The notes: generated from the sequence alone by a model not told the origin. A stretch of 64,000 bases of DNA from Bifidobacterium breve (GCA_945862045.1 CAMAWR010000003.1:1-64000), one strand, 5' to 3'; positions 16,233 through 27,330 are shown, counted from the first letter of the stretch. Program-made: numbers and translations.

Positions 16233-19200
16233 GCACGCTCTCCATAATTTTTTGCGATGTTGCAGCTTCATCCAAGCCGGCCGCGCGCGCATCTTCGATC
16301 ACGCGCAATACGCGGGCATAGTCGCGGGGCATCACTTTGCGCAGTGGCGCTGTGGCTACACCAGCCGCCAGCAAGCGCGCGGCCACGGCGGATTCGGTAA
16401 GTTCGTAATGGCGTTGCAACGTGGTGGTCAACCATTCGAGGTCGGTGGCGTCGAGCGGCACGATGTCGACCATGTCGGTGTTCACTCGCGAGGCGAAGTC
16501 GCCGGCATCATCGAGCACATAGGCGATGCCACCCGACATGCCCGCAGCAAAGTTGCGGCCCGTGGCGCCCAACACCAGCACTCGCCCACCGGTCATGTAT
16601 TCACATCCGTGGTCGCCCACGCCTTCGACCACTGCGGTGGCACCCGAGTTGCGCACACAAAAGCGTTCGCCCACCATGCCGCGCAAATACATCTCGCCGC
16701 TCGTGGCGCCATAACCGATGACGTTGCCGGCAATCACGTTGTGTTCGGCGGCGAATGTGGCACGGCGGTCGGGTCGCACGGCGATGCGCCCACCCGACAA
16801 ACCTTTGCCGAGGTAGTCGTTGGCGTCACCTTCCAAAAACATGTCGATGCCCCTTGGCACGAACGCACCGAACGATTGGCCCGCCGAGCCGCTGAAGCGC
16901 AACGTGATGGTGCCATCGGCCAACCCCGCCCCACCCCACTTGCGCGTAAGACGACTGCCGAGCATGGTGCCCACGCTGCGGTTTACGTTGCTGATCGGTA
17001 CTGCAATTTCCACCCGGTGGCCGTCGTCGAGGGCAACAGCACTACGGGCAATCAACTCGTTGTCGAGCGCGTCGGCCAAACCGTGGTCTTGGGCCACCGA
17101 ATGATGCAGTGTCGAGCCGTAGGGGTTCTGCGCCACGGTCAACATCGGTGCAATATCCAGGCCGCTCGCCTTCCAGTGGTCGACGGCCACTTGTGGGTCG
17201 ATGCGATCGACTCGCCCAACGGCTTCGGCCACCGTGCGAAAGCCGAGCAGTGACAAATATTCGCGCACTTCTTGGGCGATGAATTCAAAAAAGTTCACCA
17301 CGAACTCGGGTTGACCGGTGAAGTTTTTGCGCAGCTCGGGGTTTTGGGTGGCAATACCCACGGGGCAGGTGTCTAGGTGACACACCCGCATCATGATGCA
17401 ACCGCTCACCACGAGTGGTGCGGTGGCAAAGCCGTATTCCTCGGCGCCCAACAACGCAGCAATGATTACGTCGCGACCGGTTTTCATCTGGCCGTCGGTT
17501 TGCACCACGATGCGGTCGCGCAAACCATTGAGCATGAGCGTTTGTTGCGTTTCGGCGAGCCCAAGTTCCCACGGTGCACCAGCGTGTTTGAGCGAAGTCA
17601 GCGGCGACGCCCCCGTGCCACCGTCGTGCCCCGAGATGAGCACCACATCGGCTTTGGCTTTGCTCACACCAGCGGCCACCGTGCCCACGCCAACTTCGGC
17701 CACCAACTTCACGTGCACGCGCGCTTCGGGGTTGGAGTTCTTCAGGTCGTGAATGAGTTGCTTCAAATCTTCGATCGAATAAATGTCGTGGTGCGGCGGC
17801 GGCGAAATGAGCCCCACACCCGGTGTGCTGTAGCGCGTTTTGGCGATCCAGGGGTACACCTTGTGGCCGGGCAACTGGCCACCTTCGCCGGGCTTGGCAC
17901 CTTGCGCCATTTTTATTTGAATGTCGTCGGCATTCACCAAATATTCGCTCGTCACACCAAAGCGGCCCGACGCCACTTGTTTGATCGCCGAACGCCTCGA
18001 GTCGCCATTGGGCAGCAGCACGTTGCGTTCGGCATCTTCGCCACCTTCGCCGGTGTTGCTCTTGCCACCGATGCGGTTCATGGCCACAGCGAGCGTTTCG
18101 TGGGCTTCGGCGCTGATCGAGCCATAGCTCATGGCGCCGGTGGAAAACCGCTTCACGATGTCGCTTACCGACTCGACTTCGTCGATGGGCACGGGCACCG
18201 CGGCGGGTGTGAGGGCAAACAAGCCGCGCAATGTGGCGAGCACTTTGCTTTGGTCATCCACCGAGGCGGTGTATTTTTTAAACAAGTCGTAGCGGCCTTC
18301 GCGGGTGGCGTGTTGCAAGCGATACACGGTTTCGGGGTTAAACAAATGGTGTTCGCCTTCGCGACGCCACTGGTATTCGCCGCCGAGTTCTAGTTGGCGG
18401 TGCGCGCGTTGGTCGGGGCGCGACGGGTGGGCCGCAGCGTGGCGGGCGGCCACTTCTTGGGCAATCACGTCGAGCCCGATGCCGTCTAACCGTGACACGG
18501 TGCCACAGAAGTATTCATCCACCACTTCGCGCGACAGGCCGATGGCTTCAAAGATTTGCGCCCCGGTGTATGACGCCACGGTCGACACGCCCATTTTGCT
18601 CATTACTTTGAGCACGCCTTTGCCCGATGCCTTGATGTAATTGCGCAGGGCTTTCTTCGGGTCCATACCGGCCACGCCATACATGCCACGGCCATCGTCG
18701 GCAGCGATCATGTCTTCGACCGATTCAAACGCCAGATACGGGTTAATGGCACCGGCGCCATAACCGATGAGCAACGCCATGTGGTGCACTTCGCGCGCAT
18801 CGCCACATTCGATAACGAGGCCCACTTTGGTGCGTTGACGTTCGCGAATCAGGTGGTGGTGCACCGCACTGGTGAGCAGCAGCGATGGGATCGGCGCGTA
18901 CACCGAGTCGCTGTTGCGATCGCTCAGCACAATGATGCGTGCACCATCGTCGATGAAGTCGCTCACCTTGTTGCGAATGTCTTCAATCGCGGTGCGCAGG
19001 CCGTGCGCGCCGTCGCTAACGCGATACAAACCGTTCACCACCACGCTGCGTAGGTGTGGCATGGTGCCGTCGTCATCAATGTGAATGATCTTGGCGAGTT
19101 CATCGTTGTCAATAATCGGAAATGGCAACGTGAGTTGACGGCAATTCTCGGCGGTGGCGGACAACAAGTTGGCTTCGGGGCCCAGCGTTGAGCCCACCGA

Positions 19201-20790
19201 CGTGACCACTTCTTCGCGAATGGCATCGAGTGGCGGGTTGGTGACTTGGGCAAACAATTGCTTGAAATAGTCGAACAACAATCGTGGTCGCGCCGACAAC
19301 ACGGCCAGTGGCGTGTCGGTGCCCATCGAACCAAGTGCTTCGAGCCCGGCTTTGGCCATTGGTGCGATGATCACTTTCATGTCTTCGTGCGTGTAGCCAA
19401 ACACCTGTTGACGACGCAGCACGCTTTCGCGGCTGTGCACCACGTGCTCGCGGTCGGGCAGGTCGGGCAACGCCACGGTGCCGTCGGCCAACCATTGGGC
19501 ATACGGGTTGGCGGCAGCAAGTGATGCTTTGACTTCTTCGTCATCCACGATGCAACCGCGGGCGGTGTCGACCAGCAACATCCGGCCCGGTTGCAGGCGG
19601 CCTTTGCGCACCACGCGCTCGGGCGCCACGTTCACCACACCCACTTCGCTGGCCATGATTACCAAATCGTCGTCGGTTACCCAATAGCGGCTCGGGCGCA
19701 AACCGTTGCGGTCGAGTACCGCACCGATGACGGTGCCGTCAGAAAATGCCACACTCGCTGGGCCATCCCACGGTTCCATCAGCGACGAGTGATAGCGGTA
19801 GAACGCACGTTTGTCGTCGCTCATCGTTGCGTGGTTTTCCCACGCTTCAGGGATCATCATTAACACCGCGTGTGGCAACGCGCGCCCCGAGAGGTGCAGC
19901 AGTTCGAGCACTTCGTCAAAACTCATCGAGTCGCTGCCACCTGGCGTGCAAATCGGGAACGCGCGTTCGAGCCCGGGGATGAGTGGCGTTTCGAGCAGCG
20001 CTTCGCGGGTGTGCATCCAGTTGCGGTTGCCTTGCACAGTGTTGATTTCGCCGTTGTGAGCGATGTAGCGATATGGGTGCGCCAGCGGCCACGACGGAAA
20101 CGTGTTGGTGCTAAAGCGGCTGTGCACGAGCACCAAGGCCGATTCCATATCGGGGTCTGACAAATCGGGGAAGAACATACCCAACTCGGGTGTGGTGAGC
20201 ATTCCTTTATATATGAGTGTGCGCGACGACAACGACGGAAAGTACGTGCGCAGTTCTGCGGGCAGTTCGTGCTCGATGCGTTTGCGGGCCACAAACAACA
20301 AGCGGTCAAGCTCGACACCTGCTGCCCCGTTCTTGGCCGCCACGAACAGTTGGGCAAACGACGGCATCACTCGGCGGGCACTGGCCCCCAAACACGACGG
20401 CTCAACCGGCACTTCGCGCCAACCGAGGGCGTCGAGGCCTTCGTCGCGCAAAATTGCTTCGATCGCGGTTTTGGCATTCGCTGCGTGCAATGTGTCGGCT
20501 GGCAAAAACGCCACGCCCACGCCATAGGCGCCAGCCGCAGGCAACGCAACACCAGCCACTTTGCGCAAAAACTTGTCGGGCACCTGCAGCAAAATGCCCG
20601 CGCCATCCCCCGTTTCGGGTTCGGCACCGGTGGCACCGCGGTGCTCCATGCTGCACAAGGCACCTAACCCGGTTTGCACGATGCGATGGCTGGCCACACC
20701 CTTTATATGCACCACAAACGACACGCCGCACGAGTCGTGCTCGAAGCGTGGGTCGTATAAGCCGTGCGCTGACGGCAGGTCGTGGTTCAC
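16225..20790 (-). CDS. gltB: Glutamate synthase large subunit
   Basis: 1521 aa, full length. After GTG start the class-II amidotransferase domain exposes the nucleophile Cys in [10 protein letters not shown] (residue 21) after leader removal. [17 protein letters not shown] and [14 protein letters not shown] are glutaminase signatures. The FMN/central synthase domain contains [12 protein letters not shown], and [19 protein letters not shown] supplies the 3Fe-4S cysteines. The C-terminal GXGXG helix domain (residues about 1280-1500) ends the protein. It converts glutamine plus 2-oxoglutarate to two glutamates; 2-oxoglutarate could come from the isocitrate dehydrogenase at 33130. Confidence 0.96.
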   Translation of the reverse strand: MNHDLPSAHGLYDPRFEHDSCGVSFVVHIKGVASHRIVQTGLGALCSMEHRGATGAEPETGDGAGILLQVPDKFLRKVAGVALPAAGAYGVGVAFLPADTLHAANAKTAIEAILRDEGLDALGWREVPVEPSCLGASARRVMPSFAQLFVAAKNGAAGVELDRLLFVARKRIEHELPAELRTYFPSLSSRTLIYKGMLTTPELGMFFPDLSDPDMESALVLVHSRFSTNTFPSWPLAHPYRYIAHNGEINTVQGNRNWMHTREALLETPLIPGLERAFPICTPGGSDSMSFDEVLELLHLSGRALPHAVLMMIPEAWENHATMSDDKRAFYRYHSSLMEPWDGPASVAFSDGTVIGAVLDRNGLRPSRYWVTDDDLVIMASEVGVVNVAPERVVRKGRLQPGRMLLVDTARGCIVDDEEVKASLAAANPYAQWLADGTVALPDLPDREHVVHSRESVLRRQQVFGYTHEDMKVIIAPMAKAGLEALGSMGTDTPLAVLSARPRLLFDYFKQLFAQVTNPPLDAIREEVVTSVGSTLGPEANLLSATAENCRQLTLPFPIIDNDELAKIIHIDDDGTMPHLRSVVVNGLYRVSDGAHGLRTAIEDIRNKVSDFIDDGARIIVLSDRNSDSVYAPIPSLLLTSAVHHHLIRERQRTKVGLVIECGDAREVHHMALLIGYGAGAINPYLAFESVEDMIAADDGRGMYGVAGMDPKKALRNYIKASGKGVLKVMSKMGVSTVASYTGAQIFEAIGLSREVVDEYFCGTVSRLDGIGLDVIAQEVAARHAAAHPSRPDQRAHRQLELGGEYQWRREGEHHLFNPETVYRLQHATREGRYDLFKKYTASVDDQSKVLATLRGLFALTPAAVPVPIDEVESVSDIVKRFSTGAMSYGSISAEAHETLAVAMNRIGGKSNTGEGGEDAERNVLLPNGDSRRSAIKQVASGRFGVTSEYLVNADDIQIKMAQGAKPGEGGQLPGHKVYPWIAKTRYSTPGVGLISPPPHHDIYSIEDLKQLIHDLKNSNPEARVHVKLVAEVGVGTVAAGVSKAKADVVLISGHDGGTGASPLTSLKHAGAPWELGLAETQQTLMLNGLRDRIVVQTDGQMKTGRDVIIAALLGAEEYGFATAPLVVSGCIMMRVCHLDTCPVGIATQNPELRKNFTGQPEFVVNFFEFIAQEVREYLSLLGFRTVAEAVGRVDRIDPQVAVDHWKASGLDIAPMLTVAQNPYGSTLHHSVAQDHGLADALDNELIARSAVALDDGHRVEIAVPISNVNRSVGTMLGSRLTRKWGGAGLADGTITLRFSGSAGQSFGAFVPRGIDMFLEGDANDYLGKGLSGGRIAVRPDRRATFAAEHNVIAGNVIGYGATSGEMYLRGMVGERFCVRNSGATAVVEGVGDHGCEYMTGGRVLVLGATGRNFAAGMSGGIAYVLDDAGDFASRVNTDMVDIVPLDATDLEWLTTTLQRHYELTESAVAARLLAAGVATAPLRKVMPRDYARVLRVIEDARAAGLDEAATSQKIMESVHG

Positions 20791-20870
20791 TCGGGTTGCC
20801 TCACGTTATGGTCGTACCTACTGGTGCACCCACCGCAGTGGGCACCGGGACGACATTGGCCCGTACCCAA

Positions 20871-20899
20871 AGCATAACTGGGGTACCTGGGGCGTTGTA
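20871..20899 (-). promoter_or_regulatory. Candidate sigma-70-type promoter of gltBD
   Basis: On the minus strand TACAAC (20899-20894), a 17-nt spacer and TATGCT (20876-20871) match the standard layout. This leaves a 5' UTR of roughly 75 nt containing a CCCAC...GTGGG hairpin before the GTG start at 20790, which is preceded by GAGG. No nitrogen-regulator site was recognised. Confidence 0.45.
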
Positions 20900-20948
20900 G
20901 TGCGGTGCTCACAGGATCTGGCGACCAAACCCGCGTTCGGCGGCAAAG

Positions 20949-21722
20949 TTACCGTTCGACCGAATTCCAGTGCTCGATCAGCATTGACGCTGCGAGTTGC
21001 GGCTGTTCACACATCCACCAGTGGCCGGCACCTTCGATGGTCACCGATGTGGCATGCACCTGGCGCCCAACGTGCAGCATGGTGTCGGGCGACCCTGCAA
21101 AGTGATCATTGGGTGCAACAATTACCAAGCCGTTCGCTGGTGCTGCGGCAACGAACTGCTTGCCGAGCGCGGCCATGCGTGGTTGTGCTGCATCGCGATA
21201 CAGCGCGAGGATGCACCGCGCCATCTCGCTGTTGACACCACGGCGCACCTGTGCCGCAATGTCGGGGGTCATGCCAAGCGAGCCAAAGATTGCAATGAAG
21301 TCGTGGTCGGCGAGTGCCACTAAGCCAGCAACTGCAGCTTCGCCAACATCGGGGGTCTGCCACTCGGTGGCGCTCGGGTGCCACACGTAGTCGGGGTGCA
21401 GCAACCCGACACAGTCGGCTGCCCACGAGCGGGCCACCTGCGGCTTGGCACTCAACGCAGCAAACAATATGCCCGCACCCCAGTCGTGGGCAACCACATC
21501 GATCGGGCCATCGATCTGTGCGAGTTCGCCGAGCAACCAGTCGCGATACTCGGCCACCGTGGCACCCCAACCCGCAGGGGTTGGCGCCCCGAAACCAGGT
21601 GGCGAGAGCCGCACGATGTTGGCCACACCCTGGCTGTGCACCTCGTGCACCAGCGCATCCCACACGGCCGATGTTTCGGGCACGCCGTGGATGAACACTT
21701 TGGTGGTTTGCGCGATCTGCAC
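20949..21722 (-). CDS. Alpha/beta-fold hydrolase, epoxide hydrolase/haloalkane dehalogenase-like
   Basis: 257 aa. KVFIHGVPETSAVWD provides the oxyanion HG motif. The nucleophile elbow VAHDWGAGI has Asp rather than Ser, as in epoxide hydrolases and haloalkane dehalogenases. GAGHWWMCEQP supplies the catalytic His. The cap domain (about residues 120-190) is short. Cytoplasmic, with no signal peptide. Substrate not determinable. It is the last core-type gene before the AT-rich islet; the start codon of a truncated secreted-protein gene lies 24 bp away on the other strand. Confidence 0.85.
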   Translation of the reverse strand: MQIAQTTKVFIHGVPETSAVWDALVHEVHSQGVANIVRLSPPGFGAPTPAGWGATVAEYRDWLLGELAQIDGPIDVVAHDWGAGILFAALSAKPQVARSWAADCVGLLHPDYVWHPSATEWQTPDVGEAAVAGLVALADHDFIAIFGSLGMTPDIAAQVRRGVNSEMARCILALYRDAAQPRMAALGKQFVAAAPANGLVIVAPNDHFAGSPDTMLHVGRQVHATSVTIEGAGHWWMCEQPQLAASMLIEHWNSVER

Positions 21723-21745
21723 GACAATATGGCTACCATTTCGCT

Positions 21746-21855
21746 ATGCGCACATACAAGCTATTTCTCACAGCAGTTCTGCTTATGGTGCCAACCCTTG
21801 CCTTGCCAGCAACGGTTGGGGCTGCCCCATCTGACGTGTTTCCGAAAGGGCCCTA
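21746..21855 (+). pseudogene. Truncated secreted-protein gene (signal peptide only)
   Basis: ATG at 21746 opens a frame whose first ~28 residues form a textbook signal peptide: MRTYKLFLTAVLL, then PATVGAAPS with an Ala-x-Ala cleavage site. A few mature residues ([11 protein letters not shown]) follow. Beyond about 21853 the frame runs on to 22012, but there it is only the antisense of an HNH endonuclease fragment, so the downstream protein is meaningless. The original gene appears cut by the event that brought in the HNH fragment. Alternatively the product is a tiny secreted peptide; no good ribosome site is seen. Confidence 0.45.
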
Positions 21856-21996
21856 CAAAGCCACGCTGATTGCCTCAACAAAGTTCTGGTCATCGCGATC
21901 AGATTTACCCCGATTACAGGTAGCGCAGCGCACTTGCAGATTGGTGATGTCGTTGCTTCCTCCCTTTGCTCTGGGGATGATGTGGTCCACCTCGCC
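21853..21996 (-). pseudogene. HNH endonuclease C-terminal fragment
   Basis: On the minus strand, about 47 codons from 21996 to the TAG at 21855-21853 read [20 protein letters not shown], then [15 protein letters not shown]. This is the core of an HNH nuclease: the DH of the first strand, the N of NLQ, and the CxxC knuckle plus CNRGK. The upstream half, including the first CxxC pair, is missing, and an in-frame TAG stands at 21999-21997 directly before the fragment. A GTG at 21990 could start a 45-residue product, but it would lack half the fold. This is a remnant of a mobile or homing-type nuclease gene. Confidence 0.7.
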
Positions 21997-22003
21997 CTAT
22001 CAA

Positions 22004-22963
22004 TCAATCTGAGCTAAATCGGCGCAGCAGCATAAAAATCAAGCCGGAACCAACTGCGACTACCACAGACACTCCAATGCGAACAACATCAAATGCGGAT
22101 TCCGGTTGATCCGCGTAATCAACAAACGAAAATATCGCGCTAACCAAACTGATAACCGTGAGAAACAGCAAGGTGTCAGCTCGTATACGTTCGCGGCGAG
22201 ACTGACTCGTCTGTCTAATTTCAGCAAGTATTGATTCACACGCTTCCACGCAACGCTTTGACGAAATTTCAATCTCCTCGATATTCCAAACGCGACGAAT
22301 CTCGCTGTAGGCCTCAAATGTGTCCGACCCATATACGTTCGGACGGGCATCACTCGTCACGAGATCAACAAGCAATGCCCGCTTAGCAGCCTCTAACTTC
22401 CCAACCCTTCCTCGTAATCCTGTGGGGTCGCCCACTGCTGGAATATCCGACATGATGTTTTGACACCGTCGGATAGCTTCAGTCAGTCCCGCACATCTCG
22501 CAACCATCTGTGCAGAAATCTTGACCAATGCTTCAATCTGAGTGAAATTCGCTTGGCGTACGAGCAGATAATTCCAGTCCACCTCGTAACTGGTCTGGTC
22601 GGAATACAAGTCAGACTGATTGGGAGTCAAACCGACAACCTTCAAGTGGATAACAGGGAACCAATGCTGGAGCCCGTCAAGGTACCGATGGAGCGCTGGA
22701 AAATCGTTTTTAATCTTGTCTAGGTCTTGTCCAATCACTTCATCTGGTATTGCATCAATCGTTTGATCATTAATTTCACGCTGCCAGCGCCACACTTGAG
22801 TGGAGCCGAATGATAGGAGCTGCATTCCGTTCGGGAGCTCATCCGCCGGCGGGAAGGCGTCTGGGTTTTGCGGTATCACATAGTCAACTACGAGTGGCTC
22901 TGTCACCATTCCTCGAGCATAGATTCCCGGCAGGTCTGGATACGCATGGGCTCTCCCTGCCAA
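22004..22963 (-). CDS. Orphan protein with two C-terminal membrane segments (CorA-like topology)
   Basis: Up to 319 aa (TTG start at 22963; ATG at 22909 or GTG at 22906 are possible, the latter with GAGGA just upstream). A soluble region of about 245 residues, helix-rich towards its end, is followed by two hydrophobic helices (about 262-281 and 291-312) separated by a short acidic loop, then a basic tail (LLRRF). This large-soluble-domain/two-TM layout resembles CorA-type channels, but no GMN motif is present and I do not recognise the family. The gene is visibly AT-richer than its neighbours and stands next to an HNH fragment, so recent transfer is likely. A phage-defence membrane effector is one untested possibility. 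Confidence 0.7.
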   Translation of the reverse strand: MAGRAHAYPDLPGIYARGMVTEPLVVDYVIPQNPDAFPPADELPNGMQLLSFGSTQVWRWQREINDQTIDAIPDEVIGQDLDKIKNDFPALHRYLDGLQHWFPVIHLKVVGLTPNQSDLYSDQTSYEVDWNYLLVRQANFTQIEALVKISAQMVARCAGLTEAIRRCQNIMSDIPAVGDPTGLRGRVGKLEAAKRALLVDLVTSDARPNVYGSDTFEAYSEIRRVWNIEEIEISSKRCVEACESILAEIRQTSQSRRERIRADTLLFLTVISLVSAIFSFVDYADQPESAFDVVRIGVSVVVAVGSGLIFMLLRRFSSD

Positions 22964-23025
22964 TTGGTTGTTATCGAATTAGGTACTCGAACGTTCGCAA
23001 TGAAACCTCGTACCCTGAAGTGCCC

Positions 23026-23856
23026 CTACCCCACATCCTCAAATTTCGACGGGCGGTTCTCAAAGTTCGCCGTAATCGCTTCCACTTGATGGGGTTTGCC
23101 AATCAGGGTGAAGATGATCTCGCGTTCGGTGGCAAAGTGTTCGGCAGCGCCGGCATTGGAGATGCGGTTGATGAGTTGCTTGGCACCGCGCACCGCGCTG
23201 GGGCTGCGGCCGGCAATTTCGCGGGCAGCATCCATGGCTGCGGCCACGGGGTCATCCGCCAAACGGGTGACTAAGCCCAGTGGTGCACCTTCACTGGCGG
23301 GCAGGATGCGGCCGGTGAACACCAAATCTTTCATCACGTCGTCGCGAACGAGACGACTGAGCATGAGCGTGCCCGTCATGTCGGGGATCAGCCCCCAGTG
23401 CACTTCACGCATCGACAACTTGGTGTCGGGGTGTGCAATGCGAATGTCGGCACCGAGTGCCAGTTGCATGCCACCGCCGAGTGCATGGCCACGCAATGCA
23501 GCAATCACCGGTACGGGCACTTCTTGCCACACCCAGCAAATCTGCTGGGCCAGGTGCGTGATGCGGCCCTCTTTCATCAAGCCTGCAGCCGTGGCACTGC
23601 CATTGCCGGCACCACCGCTGCCCATTGCTTGAAACCCGCCGAAGTCGAGCCCTGCACAAAACGACGGCCCCTCGCCCGACAACACCACGGCACGAACGTT
23701 GGTGTCGTTCTTCACTCGTTCGCCTGCTGCGGCAATGGCCTGGAACATTGCGTCGTCTAGGGCGTTGCGTTTGTCGGCGCGCGTTAAACACACGTGTGCC
23801 ACGCCGTCGGTGATGCTTACTTTTACTCGTGCGGCGATATCTGCCTGTGATGCCAT
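23026..23856 (-). CDS. Enoyl-CoA hydratase/isomerase (crotonase) family protein
   Basis: 276 aa. Crotonase fold: HVCLTRADKRNALDDAMF at the N-terminus, GEGPSFCAGLDFGGF (first oxyanion-hole strand), and AALRGHALGGGMQLALGADIRIA (second oxyanion Gly and acyl-CoA site), then EVHWGLIPDM. Cytoplasmic. It may act in fatty-acid or side-chain beta-oxidation, with the acyl-CoA dehydrogenase at 34370 as a possible partner, but the usual catalytic Glu pair is not fully clear, so an isomerase or other crotonase is possible. Divergent from the nitroreductase (32 bp). Confidence 0.9.
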   Translation of the reverse strand: MASQADIAARVKVSITDGVAHVCLTRADKRNALDDAMFQAIAAAGERVKNDTNVRAVVLSGEGPSFCAGLDFGGFQAMGSGGAGNGSATAAGLMKEGRITHLAQQICWVWQEVPVPVIAALRGHALGGGMQLALGADIRIAHPDTKLSMREVHWGLIPDMTGTLMLSRLVRDDVMKDLVFTGRILPASEGAPLGLVTRLADDPVAAAMDAAREIAGRSPSAVRGAKQLINRISNAGAAEHFATEREIIFTLIGKPHQVEAITANFENRPSKFEDVG

Positions 23857-23888
23857 GGGGATTGCCTCCGTCTGTAAGACTAGAAGAC

Positions 23889-24536
23889 ATGAAACTCAAC
23901 CTCTCAGCCGACGATCTACTCACGACCACCCGCAGCGTGCGCAAGCGCCTGGATTTCGACAAACCAGTCGAGCGAGCCATCGTGGAAGAGTGCTTGGAGA
24001 TCGCCCTGCAAGCCCCGACGGGCAGCAACAGCCAAGGCTGGCATTTCATCATCGTGGAGGATGCCGGCAAGAAAAAAGCCCTCGCTGACATATATATGGA
24101 GAACTTCAAGCTGTATGCCTCGATGCCCCGCCCCGAGCGCGAAGCGGGCGACGTGCGTGCGCAACGCCAAGACAAAGTGGTCGACTCGGCGATTTATCTG
24201 GCGCAGAACTTTCACCGCTCGCCGATGATGATGATTCCCGCCATTGACGGACGCTTCGAGAACCAGCCGTCGTTCGTTGGCGCCGGGTTGTGGGGGTCGC
24301 TACTGCCCGCAGTGTGGAGCTTTATGTTGGCCCTGCGCGAGCGTGGCATGGGCAGCGCGTGGACGACCATCCACCTCATCAACGACGGCGAAAAGAGAGC
24401 CGCCGAACTGCTCGGCATCCCGTATGACAAAGTCACCCAAGGGGGGCTCTTCCCGATTGCGTATACGAAGGGCACCGACTTTAAACCTGCCAGCCGCCTG
24501 CCGCTGGAAAAGGTGATGCACTGGGACAAGTGGTAA
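23889..24536 (+). CDS. Nitroreductase family protein
   Basis: 215 aa from ATG at 23889; an upstream extension lacks similarity. [15 protein letters not shown] with the FMN-binding Arg pair, and [19 protein letters not shown] (FMN phosphate site) are typical of the NfsA/FRP-fold. [21 protein letters not shown] and [14 protein letters not shown] belong to the actinobacterial subgroup. It probably reduces nitro or quinone compounds, or a specific enone, using NAD(P)H and FMN. The stop overlaps the aconitase start by 7 nt, an odd but tight operon link. Confidence 0.88.
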   Translation: MKLNLSADDLLTTTRSVRKRLDFDKPVERAIVEECLEIALQAPTGSNSQGWHFIIVEDAGKKKALADIYMENFKLYASMPRPEREAGDVRAQRQDKVVDSAIYLAQNFHRSPMMMIPAIDGRFENQPSFVGAGLWGSLLPAVWSFMLALRERGMGSAWTTIHLINDGEKRAAELLGIPYDKVTQGGLFPIAYTKGTDFKPASRLPLEKVMHWDKW

Positions 24537-26821
24537 CAGTGGCTGGTGCCGACGAAAACTATGCAGTGAGTGCCAACACCCCGATTGCACTCGTCGAAGA
24601 CGTGTATGACGAGTTGCCCGGCAACGTAGCCATCGCCCGCAAACGCCTGGGGCGCCCGCTGACGCTGACCGAGAAAATTTTGGTGAACCATTTGGCCGAC
24701 CCAGCCGGCCAAGCAATGGAACGCGGCCGCAGCTACGCCGACTTTCACCCCGACCGGGTGGCCATGCAAGACGCCACCGCACAAATGGCGTTGCTGCAAT
24801 TTATGACCGCCGGGTTGACGACCACCGCCGTGCCGTCGACTGTGCATTGCGACCACTTGATCATGGCCAAGGTGGGTGCACGCATCGACATGGGCGTCGC
24901 CATCGACACCAATAAAGAGGTGTACGACTTTTTGCGCAGCGTGTCGGCCAAATACGGCATCGGGTTTTGGGGGCCAGGTAGCGGCATCATCCACCAAGTG
25001 GTGCTCGAGCACTACGCCTTCCCCGGCGGCATGATGATCGGCACCGACAGCCACACCCCCAACGCCGGTGGCTTGGGCATGGTGGCCATTGGTGTGGGCG
25101 GTGCAGATGCCGTGGATGTGATGACGGGCTTTGCGTTCAACGTGCGCTGGCCGAAGGTGATTGGCGTGAAGTTGACCGGTTCGCTCTCGGGTTGGTCGAG
25201 CCCCAAAGACGTGATTTTGGAAGTGGCGCGCGTGCTCACCGTAGAAGGTGGCACCGGGGCCGTCGTTGAATATTTTGGCCCGGGTGCCGACACCATTTCG
25301 GCCACCGGCAAAGCCACCATCTGCAACATGGGTGCCGAAATTGGGGCCACCTGCAGCGTGTTCGGCTACGACGCACACATGGCCAAGTATTTGCAAGCCA
25401 CGGGACGAGCCGACATTGCCGCAGCTGCTGATGCAGTGCGCGAACACCTGCGCCCCGACGACGGTGCAACATATGACCGCTTGGTCGAGATTGATTTGTC
25501 GACCTTGACACCACTCGTGAATGGGCCACACTCGCCTGATCGCGCACATCGCGCTGGGGCTGACCTGGGGTCAGCAGCACGGGAGAACGGTTGGCCACTC
25601 GAAATTTCGGCGGCACTCATTGGTTCGTGCACCAATTCGAGCTACGAAGACCTGACACGTGTGGCGTCACTGGCCCGCCAGGCAGCAGCCGCGGGTTTGC
25701 GCACCAAAACCGAATTGTTGATCACGCCCGGGTCTGAACAAATTCGCGCCACGATCGAACGCGACGGCATCTTGGCTGATCTTGAAGCCATTGGTGCAAC
25801 GGTGTTGGCCAATGCGTGCGGGCCGTGCATCGGCCAGTGGGAACGCGCCAAAGAAATCACCGACAAACCCAACACCATCGTGAACTCGTTCAACCGCAAC
25901 TTCCCGAAACGCAACGACGGCTCGGCCAACACGCTCAGCTTCGTGACGAGCCCCGACACGGTGCTGGCACTGGCCCTGGCCGGACGATTGGATTTCAACC
26001 CCACCACCGACACGATCGTGGCCCCCGACGGCCGCGAGGTGCGTTTGGCAGCCCCCGTCGGCCAGGTGCTGCCCGCGAAAGGTTACGAAGCCGGCGTCAA
26101 CACGTTTACTGCCCCACCAGCCGACGGCTCGGGTGTGGTGGTCAGCGTGTCGCCCACCAGCGACCGATTGCAGTTGCTCGAGCCATTTCCTGCGTGGGAT
26201 GGCAACGACTATGTGGAATTACCCATTTTGATGAAGGCCAAAGGCAAATGCACCACCGACCACATCTCGGCGGCCGGCAAGTGGCTGAAATTTCGCGGAC
26301 ACTTGGAGAACATCTCGGGCAACTTGTTCATTGGTGCGGTGAATGCGTTCAACGACGCTGTGGGCGAAGGGCTCGACATTACCGATGGTGCGCGACGCTC
26401 GTACCCCGACGTTGCCAAGCGCTACAGCGAAGCCGGCATTCGCTGGTGTGCGATTGGCGACCAGAACTACGGCGAAGGTTCATCGCGCGAACATGCAGCG
26501 ATGGAGCCGCGCTTTCGTGGTGGTGTGGTGATTTTTGCGCGATCATTTGCGCGCATTCACGAAACCAACCTGAAAAAGCAGGGCTTGGTGCCGTTGACAT
26601 TTGCCGATGGTGCCGTGTATGACTTGATTGGCGAAGGCGACCGCATCAGCGTGCACGGCCTGCCGCCAGTGCCCGACAAGCCGGTGAAGTGTGTGCTGCA
26701 TAAGGCCGATGGGTCGACGGTGCCGTTCGAGGCCACGCATGCCTTTAGCCCCGAACACGTGGAATGGTTTCGCGCCGGTAGCGCACTCAACATCGTGCGC
26801 CAAAAGGTTGCCGACCAATAA
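24530..26821 (+). CDS. acn: Aconitate hydratase, mitochondrial-type
   Basis: 763 aa, close to the mitochondrial/AcnX-free monomeric form and shorter than AcnA (~890). [41 protein letters not shown] and [13 protein letters not shown] are substrate and cluster signatures. The three 4Fe-4S cysteines lie in [12 protein letters not shown] and [10 protein letters not shown]. The swivel domain has [19 protein letters not shown]. It interconverts citrate and isocitrate. GTG at 24530 (or GTG at 24539) overlaps the nitroreductase stop. Citrate synthase (30863) and isocitrate dehydrogenase (33130) are nearby. Confidence 0.95.
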   Translation: MVTVAGADENYAVSANTPIALVEDVYDELPGNVAIARKRLGRPLTLTEKILVNHLADPAGQAMERGRSYADFHPDRVAMQDATAQMALLQFMTAGLTTTAVPSTVHCDHLIMAKVGARIDMGVAIDTNKEVYDFLRSVSAKYGIGFWGPGSGIIHQVVLEHYAFPGGMMIGTDSHTPNAGGLGMVAIGVGGADAVDVMTGFAFNVRWPKVIGVKLTGSLSGWSSPKDVILEVARVLTVEGGTGAVVEYFGPGADTISATGKATICNMGAEIGATCSVFGYDAHMAKYLQATGRADIAAAADAVREHLRPDDGATYDRLVEIDLSTLTPLVNGPHSPDRAHRAGADLGSAARENGWPLEISAALIGSCTNSSYEDLTRVASLARQAAAAGLRTKTELLITPGSEQIRATIERDGILADLEAIGATVLANACGPCIGQWERAKEITDKPNTIVNSFNRNFPKRNDGSANTLSFVTSPDTVLALALAGRLDFNPTTDTIVAPDGREVRLAAPVGQVLPAKGYEAGVNTFTAPPADGSGVVVSVSPTSDRLQLLEPFPAWDGNDYVELPILMKAKGKCTTDHISAAGKWLKFRGHLENISGNLFIGAVNAFNDAVGEGLDITDGARRSYPDVAKRYSEAGIRWCAIGDQNYGEGSSREHAAMEPRFRGGVVIFARSFARIHETNLKKQGLVPLTFADGAVYDLIGEGDRISVHGLPPVPDKPVKCVLHKADGSTVPFEATHAFSPEHVEWFRAGSALNIVRQKVADQ

Positions 26822-26843
26822 GAGCCAAGTTCGCAGATTTCGA

Positions 26844-26879
26844 TTGTTGCGGTTGTTGCGTTTATTGCGTTTGACTGCT
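26844..26879 (+). repeat. Four imperfect 9-bp direct repeats upstream of toxin-antitoxin pair
   Basis: Units TTGTTGCGG, TTGTTGCGT, TTATTGCGT and TTGACTGCT follow one another without gaps, ending 13 bp before the antitoxin ATG at 26893. The position between the promoter and start of a toxin-antitoxin operon suggests binding sites for the HTH antitoxin (autorepression). The phasing of 9 bp is not a full helical turn, so slippage-derived repeats are an alternative. Confidence 0.5.
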
Positions 26880-26892
26880 AACGTGCTCTGCC

Positions 26893-27327
26893 ATGACCAG
26901 CACACTCGAGATTCGTCCGGAGTCAGTCGATCATCGTGACCTAGCAATACTCGAACGAGCCCTCGCCAAACGTCGCGGTAAAACAGCACGGCTCACTGGG
27001 TTTGACGGTCACAAAATCGAGATACCAAGCGACCTTGTCCAAGCACTTCTGCTGATTGTGCAACAGCTGAAAACAGGCAACGGTGTGACCATTGCGGCGC
27101 TGCGAGCCGAGGTCACCACTGCCGAGGCAGCAGACCTACTCAACGTAAGCCGCCCATTTGTCATCAAGCTGCTCGAAACTGGCGCGATGCCATTTCGTAA
27201 AGTTGGCACCCACCGGCGGTTGAGGCTCATCGACGTGCTCGAGTATCGCGATCGACAAGATGCCATCGCCACTGCGGCACTCGACGTCATGGTTCGTCAA
27301 GCCGAAAAACACGGCCTATACGACTGA
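26893..27327 (+). CDS. Excisionase-type HTH antitoxin of PIN toxin
   Basis: 144 aa. The C-terminal half holds an excisionase/HTH_17 domain: TTAEAADLLNVSRPFVIKLL, then KVGTHRRLRLIDVLEY, a winged-helix pattern. The N-terminal ~70 residues are basic and helical (LERALAKRRGKTARL). This domain type is commonly paired with PIN toxins, and the next gene, 3 bp downstream, is a PIN protein. It should bind the promoter (see repeats at 26844-26879) and neutralise the toxin. Codon use resembles the accessory genes less than the core; transfer is plausible. Confidence 0.82.
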   Translation: MTSTLEIRPESVDHRDLAILERALAKRRGKTARLTGFDGHKIEIPSDLVQALLLIVQQLKTGNGVTIAALRAEVTTAEAADLLNVSRPFVIKLLETGAMPFRKVGTHRRLRLIDVLEYRDRQDAIATAALDVMVRQAEKHGLYD

Positions 27328-27330
27328 CGC

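Noticed and set aside
21783-22007. Minus-strand ORF in the HNH region
   Set aside because: It is a different frame of the HNH fragment; the real remnant is in the frame of [12 protein letters not shown].
26844-26879. CRISPR-like array
   Set aside because: Contiguous 9-bp imperfect repeats without spacers; better as binding sites or slippage.
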